Shown here: one piece after another, positions 1-6,647 of the stretch | How the letters are laid out: every line of letters begins with the position of its first letter | Numbering within the stretch: position 1 is the stretch's first letter | Assembly (NCBI GenBank): GCA_021778875.1 | Contig: JAJYBT010000014.1 | Location: 1 to 12,483 of the forward strand | DNA length: 12,483 bases | Direction of reading: 5' to 3' | DNA from: Acidobacteriota bacterium | Lineage (GTDB): Bacteria; Acidobacteriota; Terriglobia; Terriglobales; Acidobacteriaceae | Notes under the pieces: model-generated | The model's database searches: none | Seen by the model: the letters and a program-made list of their open reading frames with translations, nothing else | What the model was told of the DNA's origin: nothing | Translations under genes and position numbers: made by a program

Positions 1-635
1 AGCAGACCCACCGAGTCGTCGCGCACCCCGGCGGAGGTTGCATCCTCTGACGCCATCATCAGCAACTGGCGGATGGCGGGGTCGTCCAGCGAGCCGCGGA
101 CGCGCTGCGGCACCACCTGCTCATAGCTCACTTCCACCACATTGCTGTTGGGCTGGCGGACGATGCTCGAAATGCTGGCAACCTCTGCCGCGCTTGGCGC
201 CGTGGCTGGCTGCGCCGGAGCGGGAGCGGGCTGCTCCGCCGCGGCCACATGGGCCGCGTGCTTCTGCGCATATTCATATCCGCCCAGGCTGCCTGCGCCC
301 CCGCCCGCCACCAGCAGCAGCAGAGCAGCCACCGGGGCCGCCTGCAGGCTGGCAAAGTTGTTGACGATCCGCTGGCTCAAACGCTCATACCAGCGCTTCG
401 GCGGCAGTGCGTCCAGCGCTTCCTCAAGCCGAAGACGGGACCGCGCCACCAGGTTTGCGGGTGGCTCGGCCACAGGGAGCACGGCTGCCAGTGTCCTGAG
501 CGCCTGCAACTGTTCCCGCTCTTCGCGGCACTCCGCGCAGAGGGTCAGATGCCTTTCGAGCTCATGGATCTGTTCATCGGGCAGCTCCCCATAAGCCGCC
601 AGCACGATCTTCTCGTGTGCGAGTTCACAGTTCAT
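1..635 (-). CDS. ZAS-type anti-sigma factor, membrane-anchored (partial, runs off left edge)
   Basis: This is the partner of the ECF sigma factor directly upstream. It should hold that sigma factor inactive at the cytoplasmic face of the inner membrane until a signal arrives. About 211 codons are visible and no stop is reached. Residues 1-36 carry the zinc anti-sigma signature Cys3-x25-His29-x3-Cys33-x2-Cys36. A linker follows, then one hydrophobic, Ala/Leu/Gly-rich segment at about 99-118 (membrane span), and then an Ala/Pro-rich stretch at about 126-147. The final visible part (about 160-211) contains a helical stretch resembling one HEAT-like repeat, which would be periplasmic; that domain call is tentative. 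The ATG at 633-635 has a GGAAGGA ribosome-binding site 9 nt upstream (645-651). The sigma-factor stop is 81 nt upstream with no terminator visible, so the two genes are probably co-transcribed. The signal sensed is unknown. Confidence 0.85.
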   Translation of the reverse strand, partial: MNCELAHEKIVLAAYGELPDEQIHELERHLTLCAECREEREQLQALRTLAAVLPVAEPPANLVARSRLRLEEALDALPPKRWYERLSQRIVNNFASLQAAPVAALLLLVAGGGAGSLGGYEYAQKHAAHVAAAEQPAPAPAQPATAPSAAEVASISSIVRQPNSNVVEVSYEQVVPQRVRGSLDDPAIRQLLMMASEDATSAGVRDDSVGL

Positions 636-716
636 ATCGTTACGTCCTTCCAGCCTCAAGCAATGCCCGGTTCACGTTCGCAAAATCCGCCGCCCGCATG
701 GGCAGCCTCGAACGCA

Positions 717-1445
717 TCACCGCAATCCCGCCAGTTGTGTTCTCAACTTCTTTGTCGCCCTGAAGAGCGTATTCTTGGCGGTTTCTTCCGTGGTGTTCAA
801 CATCTCTCCGATGGTGCGCAATCGGAGCCCCTGATAGTGCTTCAGTTCAAAAACCATCCGCTCGCGCGGGGTGAGCTTGGCCAACGCGGCCTGAATTCTT
901 TCCCCCAGCACTTTGCGGTCCAGCTCCCGATCGGGATTGGAAAACGACCGGTTGTCCGACACCGAAGACAGCAAGTCAATCTCGTCGCCGGAGTGGTCCA
1001 CATGCACAGACTGGTCCTCGCGACGCGTCTTGCGACGCCGCAACTGGTCCAGGCAGAGATTGGTCACGATCCGGTAAATCCAGGTATAAAAGGAGCACTC
1101 GAAGCGGAAGTTGCCGATGTACCGGAAGGCCTTGAGAAAGGCTTCCTGGTAGATGTCTTCCGCGTCGTGCTCTGAGCCGGTGAGGTGCAGCGCAAGGCGC
1201 AGAACCTGCTGCTCATATTGGCGCACCAACGCGTCAAACGCCACGCGCGAGCCCGCCTGCGCCTGGCGAATCAGCTCCATCTCCGGTGCGCGGGCCTGCA
1301 AGCGCTCCTGCTCGCGGTTCGGTCCGTCCATTGCCCTCGTCGCAGCCATCCCTTGGGAGGATTGTACCCTTCCAGCGGTTAGCCAGCCGAGAGCGCCCGG
1401 CGAGACGGCCGGGGAAATGGGGTGGGTCGCAGCTTCTATTGCCAT
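717..1445 (-). CDS. ECF-type RNA polymerase sigma factor (sigma-70 family, RpoE-like)
   Basis: This is an alternative sigma factor that redirects RNA polymerase to a stress or envelope regulon. From the chosen start the protein is 242 aa. The sigma region 2 signature lies at about residues 70-140 (FDALVRQYEQQ, then DAEDIYQEAFLKAF and the promoter-melting stretch FYTWIYRIVTNLCLDQLRRRK). Sigma region 4 is at about 182-242 (LTPRERMVFELKHYQGL, then the helix-turn-helix around TIGEMLNTTEETAKNTL). Start choice is uncertain. The ATG at 1443-1445 has the best ribosome-binding site (GGAG 10 nt and AGGG 5 nt upstream). However, codons between 1445 and 1331 are unlike the rest of the gene (ATA, CTA, AGG, GTA), and a later ATG at 1331 would give 204 aa. 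The reading frame is open up to 1745, but that upstream part looks non-coding. The gene is followed by its likely anti-sigma gene, a standard arrangement for ECF factors. Confidence 0.9.
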   Translation of the reverse strand: MAIEAATHPISPAVSPGALGWLTAGRVQSSQGMAATRAMDGPNREQERLQARAPEMELIRQAQAGSRVAFDALVRQYEQQVLRLALHLTGSEHDAEDIYQEAFLKAFRYIGNFRFECSFYTWIYRIVTNLCLDQLRRRKTRREDQSVHVDHSGDEIDLLSSVSDNRSFSNPDRELDRKVLGERIQAALAKLTPRERMVFELKHYQGLRLRTIGEMLNTTEETAKNTLFRATKKLRTQLAGLR

Positions 1446-1515
1446 CGAATCCCTGCTCCGGTAAAAGACGTGTTCGCATCTTGGTAGACGCGGAAAGGCC
1501 CGCTTTGTGAGCGCA

Positions 1516-1533
1516 CCCTGCCGCGCGGCAGGG
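1516..1533. repeat. 18-bp perfect palindrome upstream of the sigma-factor gene
   Basis: The sequence CCCTGCCGC is followed immediately by its exact reverse complement GCGGCAGGG. The site sits 71 bp upstream of the chosen sigma-factor start, downstream of the candidate promoter, so it would lie in the 5' leader. It could be an operator for a dimeric regulator or a stable leader hairpin. No T-run follows on the minus strand, so it is not a standard intrinsic terminator. Confidence 0.55.
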
Positions 1534-1647
1534 GTCGCGGGCGGTTTGAAAGAACTTTGCTTCGCGCGGCTGAAGAGGCTCGGAAGAACGCGCGAGAGGC
1601 AGAGTACACGAGAGGACAGGTTACCGCAGGGCCTGAAGGCCGGGCTG

Positions 1648-1675
1648 ATTTTAAGCCACTTGCGGCAAGAGTAAA
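1648..1675 (-). promoter_or_regulatory. candidate sigma-70-like promoter for the sigma/anti-sigma operon
   Basis: On the minus strand, TTTACT (1675-1670, 4 of 6 matches to TTGACA) is separated by 16 bp from TAAAAT (1653-1648, 5 of 6 matches to TATAAT). Transcription would begin near 1641 and leave a leader of about 195 nt before the chosen start. I looked for an ECF-type GGAAC/TC promoter that would suggest autoregulation and did not find a clear one. The call is by eye only. Confidence 0.35.
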
Positions 1676-1800
1676 CTCGTGCACCTGACGCACGACCTTG
1701 CAAGCGGCGGGTTATTCGGCAGCCTGAGAAGCCCCGGCCTTTCATGCTGATCCGCTACCCTGCAGGCCCCAGCCAGGGCCAGCCGGTACACTGGAAACGA

Positions 1801-2271
1801 ATGAGCGAATCACTTTTTGCAGCAATTGATCCCCCCGCAGGCGCCACCGAGGGATGGCACACGGCGCACTGCGACGGCGGCTCGCGCGGCAATCCCGGCC
1901 CCTCCGGCTACGGCGCGGTCATTGAGGATGCACAGGGCCGCGTGGTCGCGCAGCTGAGCGAATACCTGGGCAAACAAACCAACAACTACGCCGAATACTC
2001 CGGCCTGCTGGCCGTGCTGGCCTGGGCTGTGGAGCACGGCGCAACCCGCCTGCGCGTGGTATCCGACTCCGAACTGATGGTGAAGCAGATGAAGGGCCAA
2101 TATAAGGTGGCCAGCCCCACGCTTCGCCCGCTGTGGGAAGAGGCCAAACGACGCGCTGCGCGCCTGGACCGCTTTGAGATGCGCCACACCCTGCGCGGCG
2201 GCAACCAGGAGGCAGACCGCCTGGCCAATGAGGCCATGGACAAAGGCATGGGCAAGAGGCCAGTTCGCTGA
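1801..2271 (+). CDS. rnhA: ribonuclease HI (short, handle-less type)
   Basis: This enzyme cuts the RNA strand of RNA-DNA hybrids, removing primers and R-loops in the cytoplasm. The protein is 156 aa, typical for RNase HI. The four acidic metal-binding residues are all recognisable: Asp25 in HCDGGSRGNPGPSGYG, Glu65 in TNNYAEYSGLLA, Asp89 in VVSDSELMVKQ, and Asp139 in GGNQEADRLANEA. His129, ten residues before Asp139, matches the catalytic His spacing of the E. coli enzyme. The basic handle that the E. coli protein has between the third and fourth motifs is missing, as in several Bacillus and archaeal type 1 enzymes. The ATG at 1801 is chosen because the protein before it in the same frame (from 1744) shows no family similarity. 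Its ribosome-binding site is weak (GGAAA). The gene stands alone, divergent from the sigma operon. Confidence 0.9.
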   Translation: MSESLFAAIDPPAGATEGWHTAHCDGGSRGNPGPSGYGAVIEDAQGRVVAQLSEYLGKQTNNYAEYSGLLAVLAWAVEHGATRLRVVSDSELMVKQMKGQYKVASPTLRPLWEEAKRRAARLDRFEMRHTLRGGNQEADRLANEAMDKGMGKRPVR

Positions 2272-2525
2272 GAGGCCGCCGGCCCGCCAGCATTAGCAGG
2301 CCCTAAGTCGATTGGTGGGAGCGTTGCTCACTTAGCCGCAGAAGACCTATCAGCAGTACTTTCGTAATGGCCTTTCGTACCACATACACCTAAGTTGTAT
2401 GTGTAAACTGAATAAGTTGTGAAAAAAATAAATGTTGGGACAACTTAATTCCCACGCAGAGGTCTCTTAGATATCACGCCTTGGATCTTCGTTCTGCCTG
2501 AGTAGTCCATTTCGGAGGAATAACC
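2272..2525. promoter_or_regulatory. AT-rich leader/regulatory region of the DUF4382 gene
   Basis: The 254 bp between rnhA and the lipoprotein gene contain a markedly AT-rich core (about 2385-2450) in an otherwise GC-rich window. Three copies of TAAGTTGT occur: direct at 2391-2398 and 2413-2420 (22 bp apart) and inverted at 2440-2447. A perfect 8-bp hairpin, CACATACA/TGTATGTG, spans 2381-2403. TAAGTTGT/ACAACTTA can form a second hairpin (2413-2447), and TGGGA/TCCCA (2436-2454) could compete with it. No promoter hexamer pair stands out; TTGTGA at 2417-2422 is a weak -35 candidate. The structure fits an operator array or a regulatory leader RNA. Confidence 0.45.
2514..2520 (+). promoter_or_regulatory. 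strong ribosome-binding site for the DUF4382 lipoprotein
   Basis: GGAGGAA lies 5 nt before the ATG at 2526, which fixes this start. It is the strongest Shine-Dalgarno match in the window and suggests a well-translated gene. Confidence 0.75.
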
Positions 2526-3980
2526 ATGAAGGATCAAGCCCGCAAGGGTAGATTTGCCGGCATCTGGCAGCCAGTTCTTGCGCTTGCCTGTCTGCTGGCC
2601 GTTACAGGAATCGTGGTGGCATGCAGCAGCGGAGGCAGCGTGACAGGCTCCGGCATGGCCACGGTCAATGTTCGACTCAGCGATCCGGCGACCTGCAAAA
2701 CGCCTGAGGGCATGTTCTCAAATGTGTGGGTGACGATCACCGACGTGCAGGCGAACGTAAGCTCATCGGCAGGCCCGACCGACAGCAGCTGGGTTGACCT
2801 CACGCCCAAGCTGGCCTCAACGCCCATGCAGGTTGACCTGCTGGCGCTGGCAGGCAACCAATGCGTGCTCAAGTCGCTGGGCGACAACCTGGAGCTGCAG
2901 GCGGGCAGCTATCAGCAGATCCGCCTGATCCTGGCCGACAATACGGCGTCCATGCCGAGCTCCAACCCCTGCAACAGCGCCGGCACTGCCAACTGCGTTG
3001 TCACAAGCAACGGAACATTTCCACTGCTCTTGTCCAGCGAGGATAAGACCGGCATCAAGATTCCCTCGGGCCAGATCGCGGGCGGCGCGTTCACCATCGC
3101 CGCGGGCCAGACGAAGGATCTCGCCATCGACTTCAACACCTGCGCCTCCATCGTCCAGGAGGGCAACGGGGGATTCCGCCTGAAGCCGGTGCTGCACGCG
3201 GGCGAGGTGAGCACCACCGACGTCTCCATCAACGGCACCGTGCTCGATGCCTCCACCGGCAAGCCCTTTGCGGGCACCGCATACGTGACGGTTGAACAGC
3301 CGGATGCGAACGGAATCTATCGTCCGGTTCAAGGCTCACAACAGGTCGCCGCCGATGGCACGTTTGTCTACTGCCCGCTGCCTGAAGGCACGTATGACGT
3401 GGTCGTTGTAGGCTCGCTGAACGGCGTTCTCTATGCGCCCACGGTCATTACCGGCGTGGCCACCGGCAGCACCACCGGCAACATCAACCTGAATCCGCCG
3501 GCTACCACCGTGGCGGCCGTCTCTGCCGCCAACCTGACGGGCCTGGTATCTACCGCGGGCAGCTCGGCTGCAATCTCTGAGGTGGTCACGCTCAGCGCGC
3601 TGGAAACTGTGAATGGCAAGACGTACACCATTCCGCTGCAGCCCGCCACGACGCCGAACTTCGACCAGACAGCGAACGTGACCACCGCGCCCTCTGCGAA
3701 CCCGCCGGCATGCGCGGGCGGCACGGACTGCGCAGACTACACCCTGCCTGTCAGCTCCAGCGGAGCCTTCTACGCCGCATGGAGCGCGAGCGGCCCCGGC
3801 ACGCTGACGCCCACCAGCACCACAACGGCGCTGGCGTCCTACTACGTGGATGGGCAGGCAAACTGCTCCAACACCCCGCAGAGCTCCGGCGTAGCCATCC
3901 AGCTCGCCCTGCCCGGGCCGTTCAACACCACGGCTGGCGTTGCCATGACGTCGAACATCAACCTGACCGGCTGCCAATAA
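2526..3980 (+). CDS. DUF4382-domain lipoprotein with carboxypeptidase-regulatory-like domain
   Basis: This is a secreted lipid-anchored protein of unknown function (484 aa). The N-terminus has a positive start (K2, R6, K7, R9), a hydrophobic stretch at about 14-31, and the lipobox V-V-A-C with Cys33 as the lipidation site. Ser34 at +2 does not signal inner-membrane retention, so the outer membrane is likely. Residues about 44-225 resemble DUF4382 (ATVNVRLSDP near the start, VWVTITDVQA, VDLLALAG, then the LEL/AGSYQQIRLIL stretch and FRLKPVLHAGEV near the end). Residues about 233-315 look like a carboxypeptidase-regulatory-like beta-sandwich (INGTVLDASTGKPFAGTAYV, then GTFVYCPLPEGTYDVVVVG). The rest (about 316-484) is Ser/Thr/Ala/Pro-rich, with four cysteines, and I do not recognise it. 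The start is well supported by GGAGGAA 5 nt upstream. It appears monocistronic: rnhA is 254 bp away and a terminator follows. Roles in surface binding or polymer handling would be guesses. Confidence 0.85.
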   Translation: MKDQARKGRFAGIWQPVLALACLLAVTGIVVACSSGGSVTGSGMATVNVRLSDPATCKTPEGMFSNVWVTITDVQANVSSSAGPTDSSWVDLTPKLASTPMQVDLLALAGNQCVLKSLGDNLELQAGSYQQIRLILADNTASMPSSNPCNSAGTANCVVTSNGTFPLLLSSEDKTGIKIPSGQIAGGAFTIAAGQTKDLAIDFNTCASIVQEGNGGFRLKPVLHAGEVSTTDVSINGTVLDASTGKPFAGTAYVTVEQPDANGIYRPVQGSQQVAADGTFVYCPLPEGTYDVVVVGSLNGVLYAPTVITGVATGSTTGNINLNPPATTVAAVSAANLTGLVSTAGSSAAISEVVTLSALETVNGKTYTIPLQPATTPNFDQTANVTTAPSANPPACAGGTDCADYTLPVSSSGAFYAAWSASGPGTLTPTSTTTALASYYVDGQANCSNTPQSSGVAIQLALPGPFNTTAGVAMTSNINLTGCQ

Positions 3981-3999
3981 GCAGCGGGCAGCAAAAACC

Positions 4000-4041
4000 G
4001 AGGGCCGGAACTCTGCGAGGAGTTCCGGCCCTCATTCTTTT
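4000..4041. terminator. bidirectional intrinsic terminator between convergent genes
   Basis: A perfect 14-bp stem (4000-4013 with 4020-4033) with a 6-nt TGCGAG loop follows the lipoprotein stop by 19 nt. On the plus strand it is followed by ATTCTTTT (4034-4041). On the minus strand it is followed by GGTTTTTGC, a run of five T, so it also suits the end of the zwf operon, whose stop is 44 nt away. Confidence 0.9.
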
Positions 4042-4077
4042 GGCTCGCATGTGCGCGAGCTCGATTCAGTTGCTGCG

Positions 4078-5634
4078 TCAGCGCCCGAGGTTGTTGCGCC
4101 ACACATGCCCGCTGCGCTCCAGCAGGCGGTCGGCGCAGTCCGGCCCCCACGTTCCTGCAAAATAGTTGGGAAAAACCTCGGGATTCTTTGCGGCCCACGC
4201 CTCAAGAATGGGCGTATACAGCCCCCACGTTGTCTCCACGCCATCGCGATGCGCAAACAGCGTCTGGTCGCCGAGCATGGCGTCCAGCAGCAGGCGCTCA
4301 TAGCCGTTGGCGCTTGACTTGCCAAACGCCGCGGCGTAGTCGAAGTCCATGTTGACCGGGCAGACGCTCATGTCCGGCGTGCTGGGCACCTTGGCGCCAA
4401 AGCGCAGCGCGATGCCCTCGTCCGGCTGAATGCGAATGGTGAGCAGGTTCGGCTGAATCTCCTGGCACGGCCCGCCCGTTGACATGCGGTTAAAGATCAG
4501 CAGCGGCGGCTGCTTGAACTGGATGCTTATCTCCGTAGCGCGCTTCTTGAGCCGCTTGCCCGCGCGCAGATAAAACGGCACGCCCGCCCAGCGCCAGTTC
4601 TCAATTTCCAGCCGGAGGGCGGCAAAGGTCTCCGTGCCGGACTCGGGATTGACGCGCTCTTCATCGCGATAGCCAATCACCTTCTGCCCTTCCACCACGC
4701 CGGGACCATACTGCCCGCGGACCGCATCGTGCACGGGAACCGGCGGAATGGCGCGCCAAGCCTTCACTTTCTCGCGGCGCACGCTCTCTGACTCAAAGCT
4801 CGACGGCGGCTCCATGGCCACAAAGCTCAGCAGCTCCATCATGTGGTTCTGCACCACGTCGCGCAGCGCGCCGGCCTTCTCATAGAACGGCCCGCGGCCT
4901 TCGACGCCCAGCGTCTCCGCCGCTGTGATCTGAACGTGGTCGATGTAGTTCCGGTTCCAGATGGGCTCAAAAATGCCGTTGGCGAAGCGGAACACCAGGA
5001 TGTTCTGCACCGTCTCCTTGCCCAGATAGTGGTCGATGCGGAAGACCTGATCCTCATGGAAGACGGCATTGACCTGATGATTCAGCTCGCGCGCGGAGTC
5101 GAGGTCGTGGCCAAAGGGCTTCTCAATCACCACGCCCACGCGCCCCTGCTCAGGCTGCGCCATGCCCTGCGCGCCCAGGTTCTCGATGATGGGCGCGAAA
5201 TATTCGGGCGCGGTGGCCAGATAGAACAGCCGGTCGCCGCCAATGGATTTCTCTTTGGCGATGCGCTCCAGCTCCGCCTTCAACCCCGCATAGCCAGAGG
5301 CGTCGTCAAAGCTCAGCGCGTAGTAGCTGATGTGTTTGGCGAACTCGTCGATTCTGGGATCGGTTGCGTCCACGCCGCCATACTCCACAATGCCCGCGCG
5401 CATGTCGGCAGCGAACTCATCGCCGAGCGGACGCCGCGCCACGCCGACAATGGCGAACTTCTCCGGCAGCAGGCCCGACTGCTTCAGGTGGAAGAGCGCG
5501 GGCAGGAGTTTGCGCTTGGTCAGGTCGCCCGAGGCGCCGAAAATGACCATGATCCCCGGCTCGGGAATGCGCTCGCGCGTCGGGGGAACGTGGGAGAGAT
5601 CCTCGGGGCTGATTTTCATCTGCACTGTCGCCAT
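4078..5634 (-). CDS. zwf: glucose-6-phosphate 1-dehydrogenase
   Basis: This enzyme oxidises glucose 6-phosphate to 6-phosphogluconolactone, making NAD(P)H; it is the first step of the oxidative pentose phosphate pathway in the cytoplasm. The protein is 518 aa, within the usual 480-520 range. The dinucleotide-binding motif GASGDLTKRKL is at residues 33-43. The EKPFGHD motif is at 171-177. The active-site signature RIDHYLGKE is at 199-207 (Asp201, His202, Lys206), and the second catalytic-region His264 lies in RDVVQNHMMELL. The ATG at 5632-5634 has GGAG 6 nt upstream (5641-5644). It is the last gene of the minus-strand operon, 95 bp after gnd, with a terminator beyond its stop. I see no clear promoter in the 95-bp gap. 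No lactonase gene (pgl) adjoins it, although zwf and pgl are often neighbours. Confidence 0.97.
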   Translation of the reverse strand: MATVQMKISPEDLSHVPPTRERIPEPGIMVIFGASGDLTKRKLLPALFHLKQSGLLPEKFAIVGVARRPLGDEFAADMRAGIVEYGGVDATDPRIDEFAKHISYYALSFDDASGYAGLKAELERIAKEKSIGGDRLFYLATAPEYFAPIIENLGAQGMAQPEQGRVGVVIEKPFGHDLDSARELNHQVNAVFHEDQVFRIDHYLGKETVQNILVFRFANGIFEPIWNRNYIDHVQITAAETLGVEGRGPFYEKAGALRDVVQNHMMELLSFVAMEPPSSFESESVRREKVKAWRAIPPVPVHDAVRGQYGPGVVEGQKVIGYRDEERVNPESGTETFAALRLEIENWRWAGVPFYLRAGKRLKKRATEISIQFKQPPLLIFNRMSTGGPCQEIQPNLLTIRIQPDEGIALRFGAKVPSTPDMSVCPVNMDFDYAAAFGKSSANGYERLLLDAMLGDQTLFAHRDGVETTWGLYTPILEAWAAKNPEVFPNYFAGTWGPDCADRLLERSGHVWRNNLGR

Positions 5635-5729
5635 AATTGACTCCGGCCTCCTGCCGCTCTGCGCCCGCCCTTGCGACTTATTACTCCCGCGAGGGCGGAA
5701 TTCCGATCACTTACTACTGACTTAGGTCT

Positions 5730-6635
5730 TCAGTCCTTCTTCATCTCGTGCCCGCCAAACTGGTTGCGCATGATGGAGAGCATCCTGTCGGTAAAGTTAT
5801 TCTCTTCGCGCGAACGGATGCGGCGGAGCAGCGACTCGGTAATCACCGGCGCGGACACATTCAAATCGATGGCCTCGACGACTGTCCAGCGGCCCTCGCC
5901 GGAATCGGGGACGTAGGCCTGCAGCCCGTCCAGCGTGGGATGCTTGGCCAGCGCACCCGCCGTGAGGTCGAGCAGCCAACTGCGCACCACGCTGCCATAG
6001 CGCCAGATCTCCGCAACCTGCTCGAGGTCGAGGCTCATCTCCTTCTTCTGCTCCATGATGGTGAAGCCTTCGGCGTAGGCCTGCATCAGTCCATACTCGA
6101 TGCCGTTGTGCACCATCTTTACAAAATGGCCCGCGCCCGCCGGACCCACATGGCCCCAGCCCTTGTCCGCCGCGGGAGCGAGCGTTTCGAGGATGGGCCG
6201 CAGATACTCGACCGGCTCCTTGTCGCCGCCGGCCATCATACTGTAACCCTCCTGCAGGCCCCACACGCCGCCCGACGTGCCCACATCCACAAAGTGGAGG
6301 CATTTGGCGGTAACTTCCTTGTAGCGGCGCATCGAGTCCTTGTAATACGAGTTACCGCCGTCGATAAGTATGTCGCCGGGATTCAGCAGCGGCACTAACT
6401 TCGCGATCGTCTGGTCCACCGGGTCGCCCTGCGGCACCATGATCCAGATGGCTCTCCGGGCCTTTAACTTTTGGACAAGCTCCTCAAGACTGGATACGCC
6501 CACGTTGCCTGAAGCCGTAAGCCGCGCCACCGCTTCAGCATTGAAGTCGAAGCCGACCACCTGATGGCCGCCCAGCCTCAGTCGCTCCGCCATGTTGCCG
6601 CCCATCTTGCCGAGGCCAATCAAACCTAATTGCAT
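5730..6635 (-). CDS. gnd: 6-phosphogluconate dehydrogenase, decarboxylating (short type)
   Basis: This enzyme converts 6-phosphogluconate to ribulose 5-phosphate and CO2, the second oxidation of the pentose phosphate pathway. The protein is 301 aa, the short GntZ/YqeC-like form rather than the roughly 470-aa Gnd of E. coli. The Rossmann motif GLGKMG is at residues 7-12. Asp30 in VGFDFN, at the end of the second beta strand, suggests a preference for NAD+ over NADP+ (inference). IDGGNS is at 91-96, the substrate-loop SGG at 121-123, and the catalytic Lys173 with His176/Asn177 lies in HFVKMVHNGIE. The ATG at 6633-6635 is preceded by GGAG 6 nt upstream. It follows the HAD gene by only 12 bp, so the two are very probably co-transcribed. 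Confidence 0.95.
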   Translation of the reverse strand: MQLGLIGLGKMGGNMAERLRLGGHQVVGFDFNAEAVARLTASGNVGVSSLEELVQKLKARRAIWIMVPQGDPVDQTIAKLVPLLNPGDILIDGGNSYYKDSMRRYKEVTAKCLHFVDVGTSGGVWGLQEGYSMMAGGDKEPVEYLRPILETLAPAADKGWGHVGPAGAGHFVKMVHNGIEYGLMQAYAEGFTIMEQKKEMSLDLEQVAEIWRYGSVVRSWLLDLTAGALAKHPTLDGLQAYVPDSGEGRWTVVEAIDLNVSAPVITESLLRRIRSREENNFTDRMLSIMRNQFGGHEMKKD

Positions 6636-6647
6636 GTTGCTCTCCCT

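Larger units (their letters stand above)
1446..1800. other. divergent intergenic region between the sigma operon and rnhA
   Basis: These roughly 355 bp hold no convincing gene. Frames open on both strands here, but their codon use is poor and they lack ribosome-binding sites. The region contains a candidate minus-strand promoter (1648-1675), an 18-bp perfect palindrome (1516-1533), and a smaller GGCCT/AGGCC inverted repeat at 1630-1641 near the predicted start of the sigma-operon transcript. I see no clear plus-strand promoter for rnhA. Confidence 0.6.

Noticed and set aside
249..1175. A 308-codon plus-strand reading frame opposite the sigma and anti-sigma genes.
   Set aside because: It is a shadow of two well-supported minus-strand genes, with no ribosome-binding site and no family similarity.
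1446..1745. An upstream extension of the sigma-factor frame by 100 residues to 1745.
   Set aside because: The added protein has no sigma-factor similarity and odd codon use, and it would cover the candidate promoter and palindrome.
1744..1800. An upstream ATG for rnhA at 1744.
   Set aside because: There is no ribosome-binding site before it, and the 19 extra residues do not resemble RNase HI.
4843..5640. A 265-codon plus-strand frame opposite zwf.
   Set aside because: It lies entirely within the conserved G6PDH gene on the other strand and shows no domain signature.
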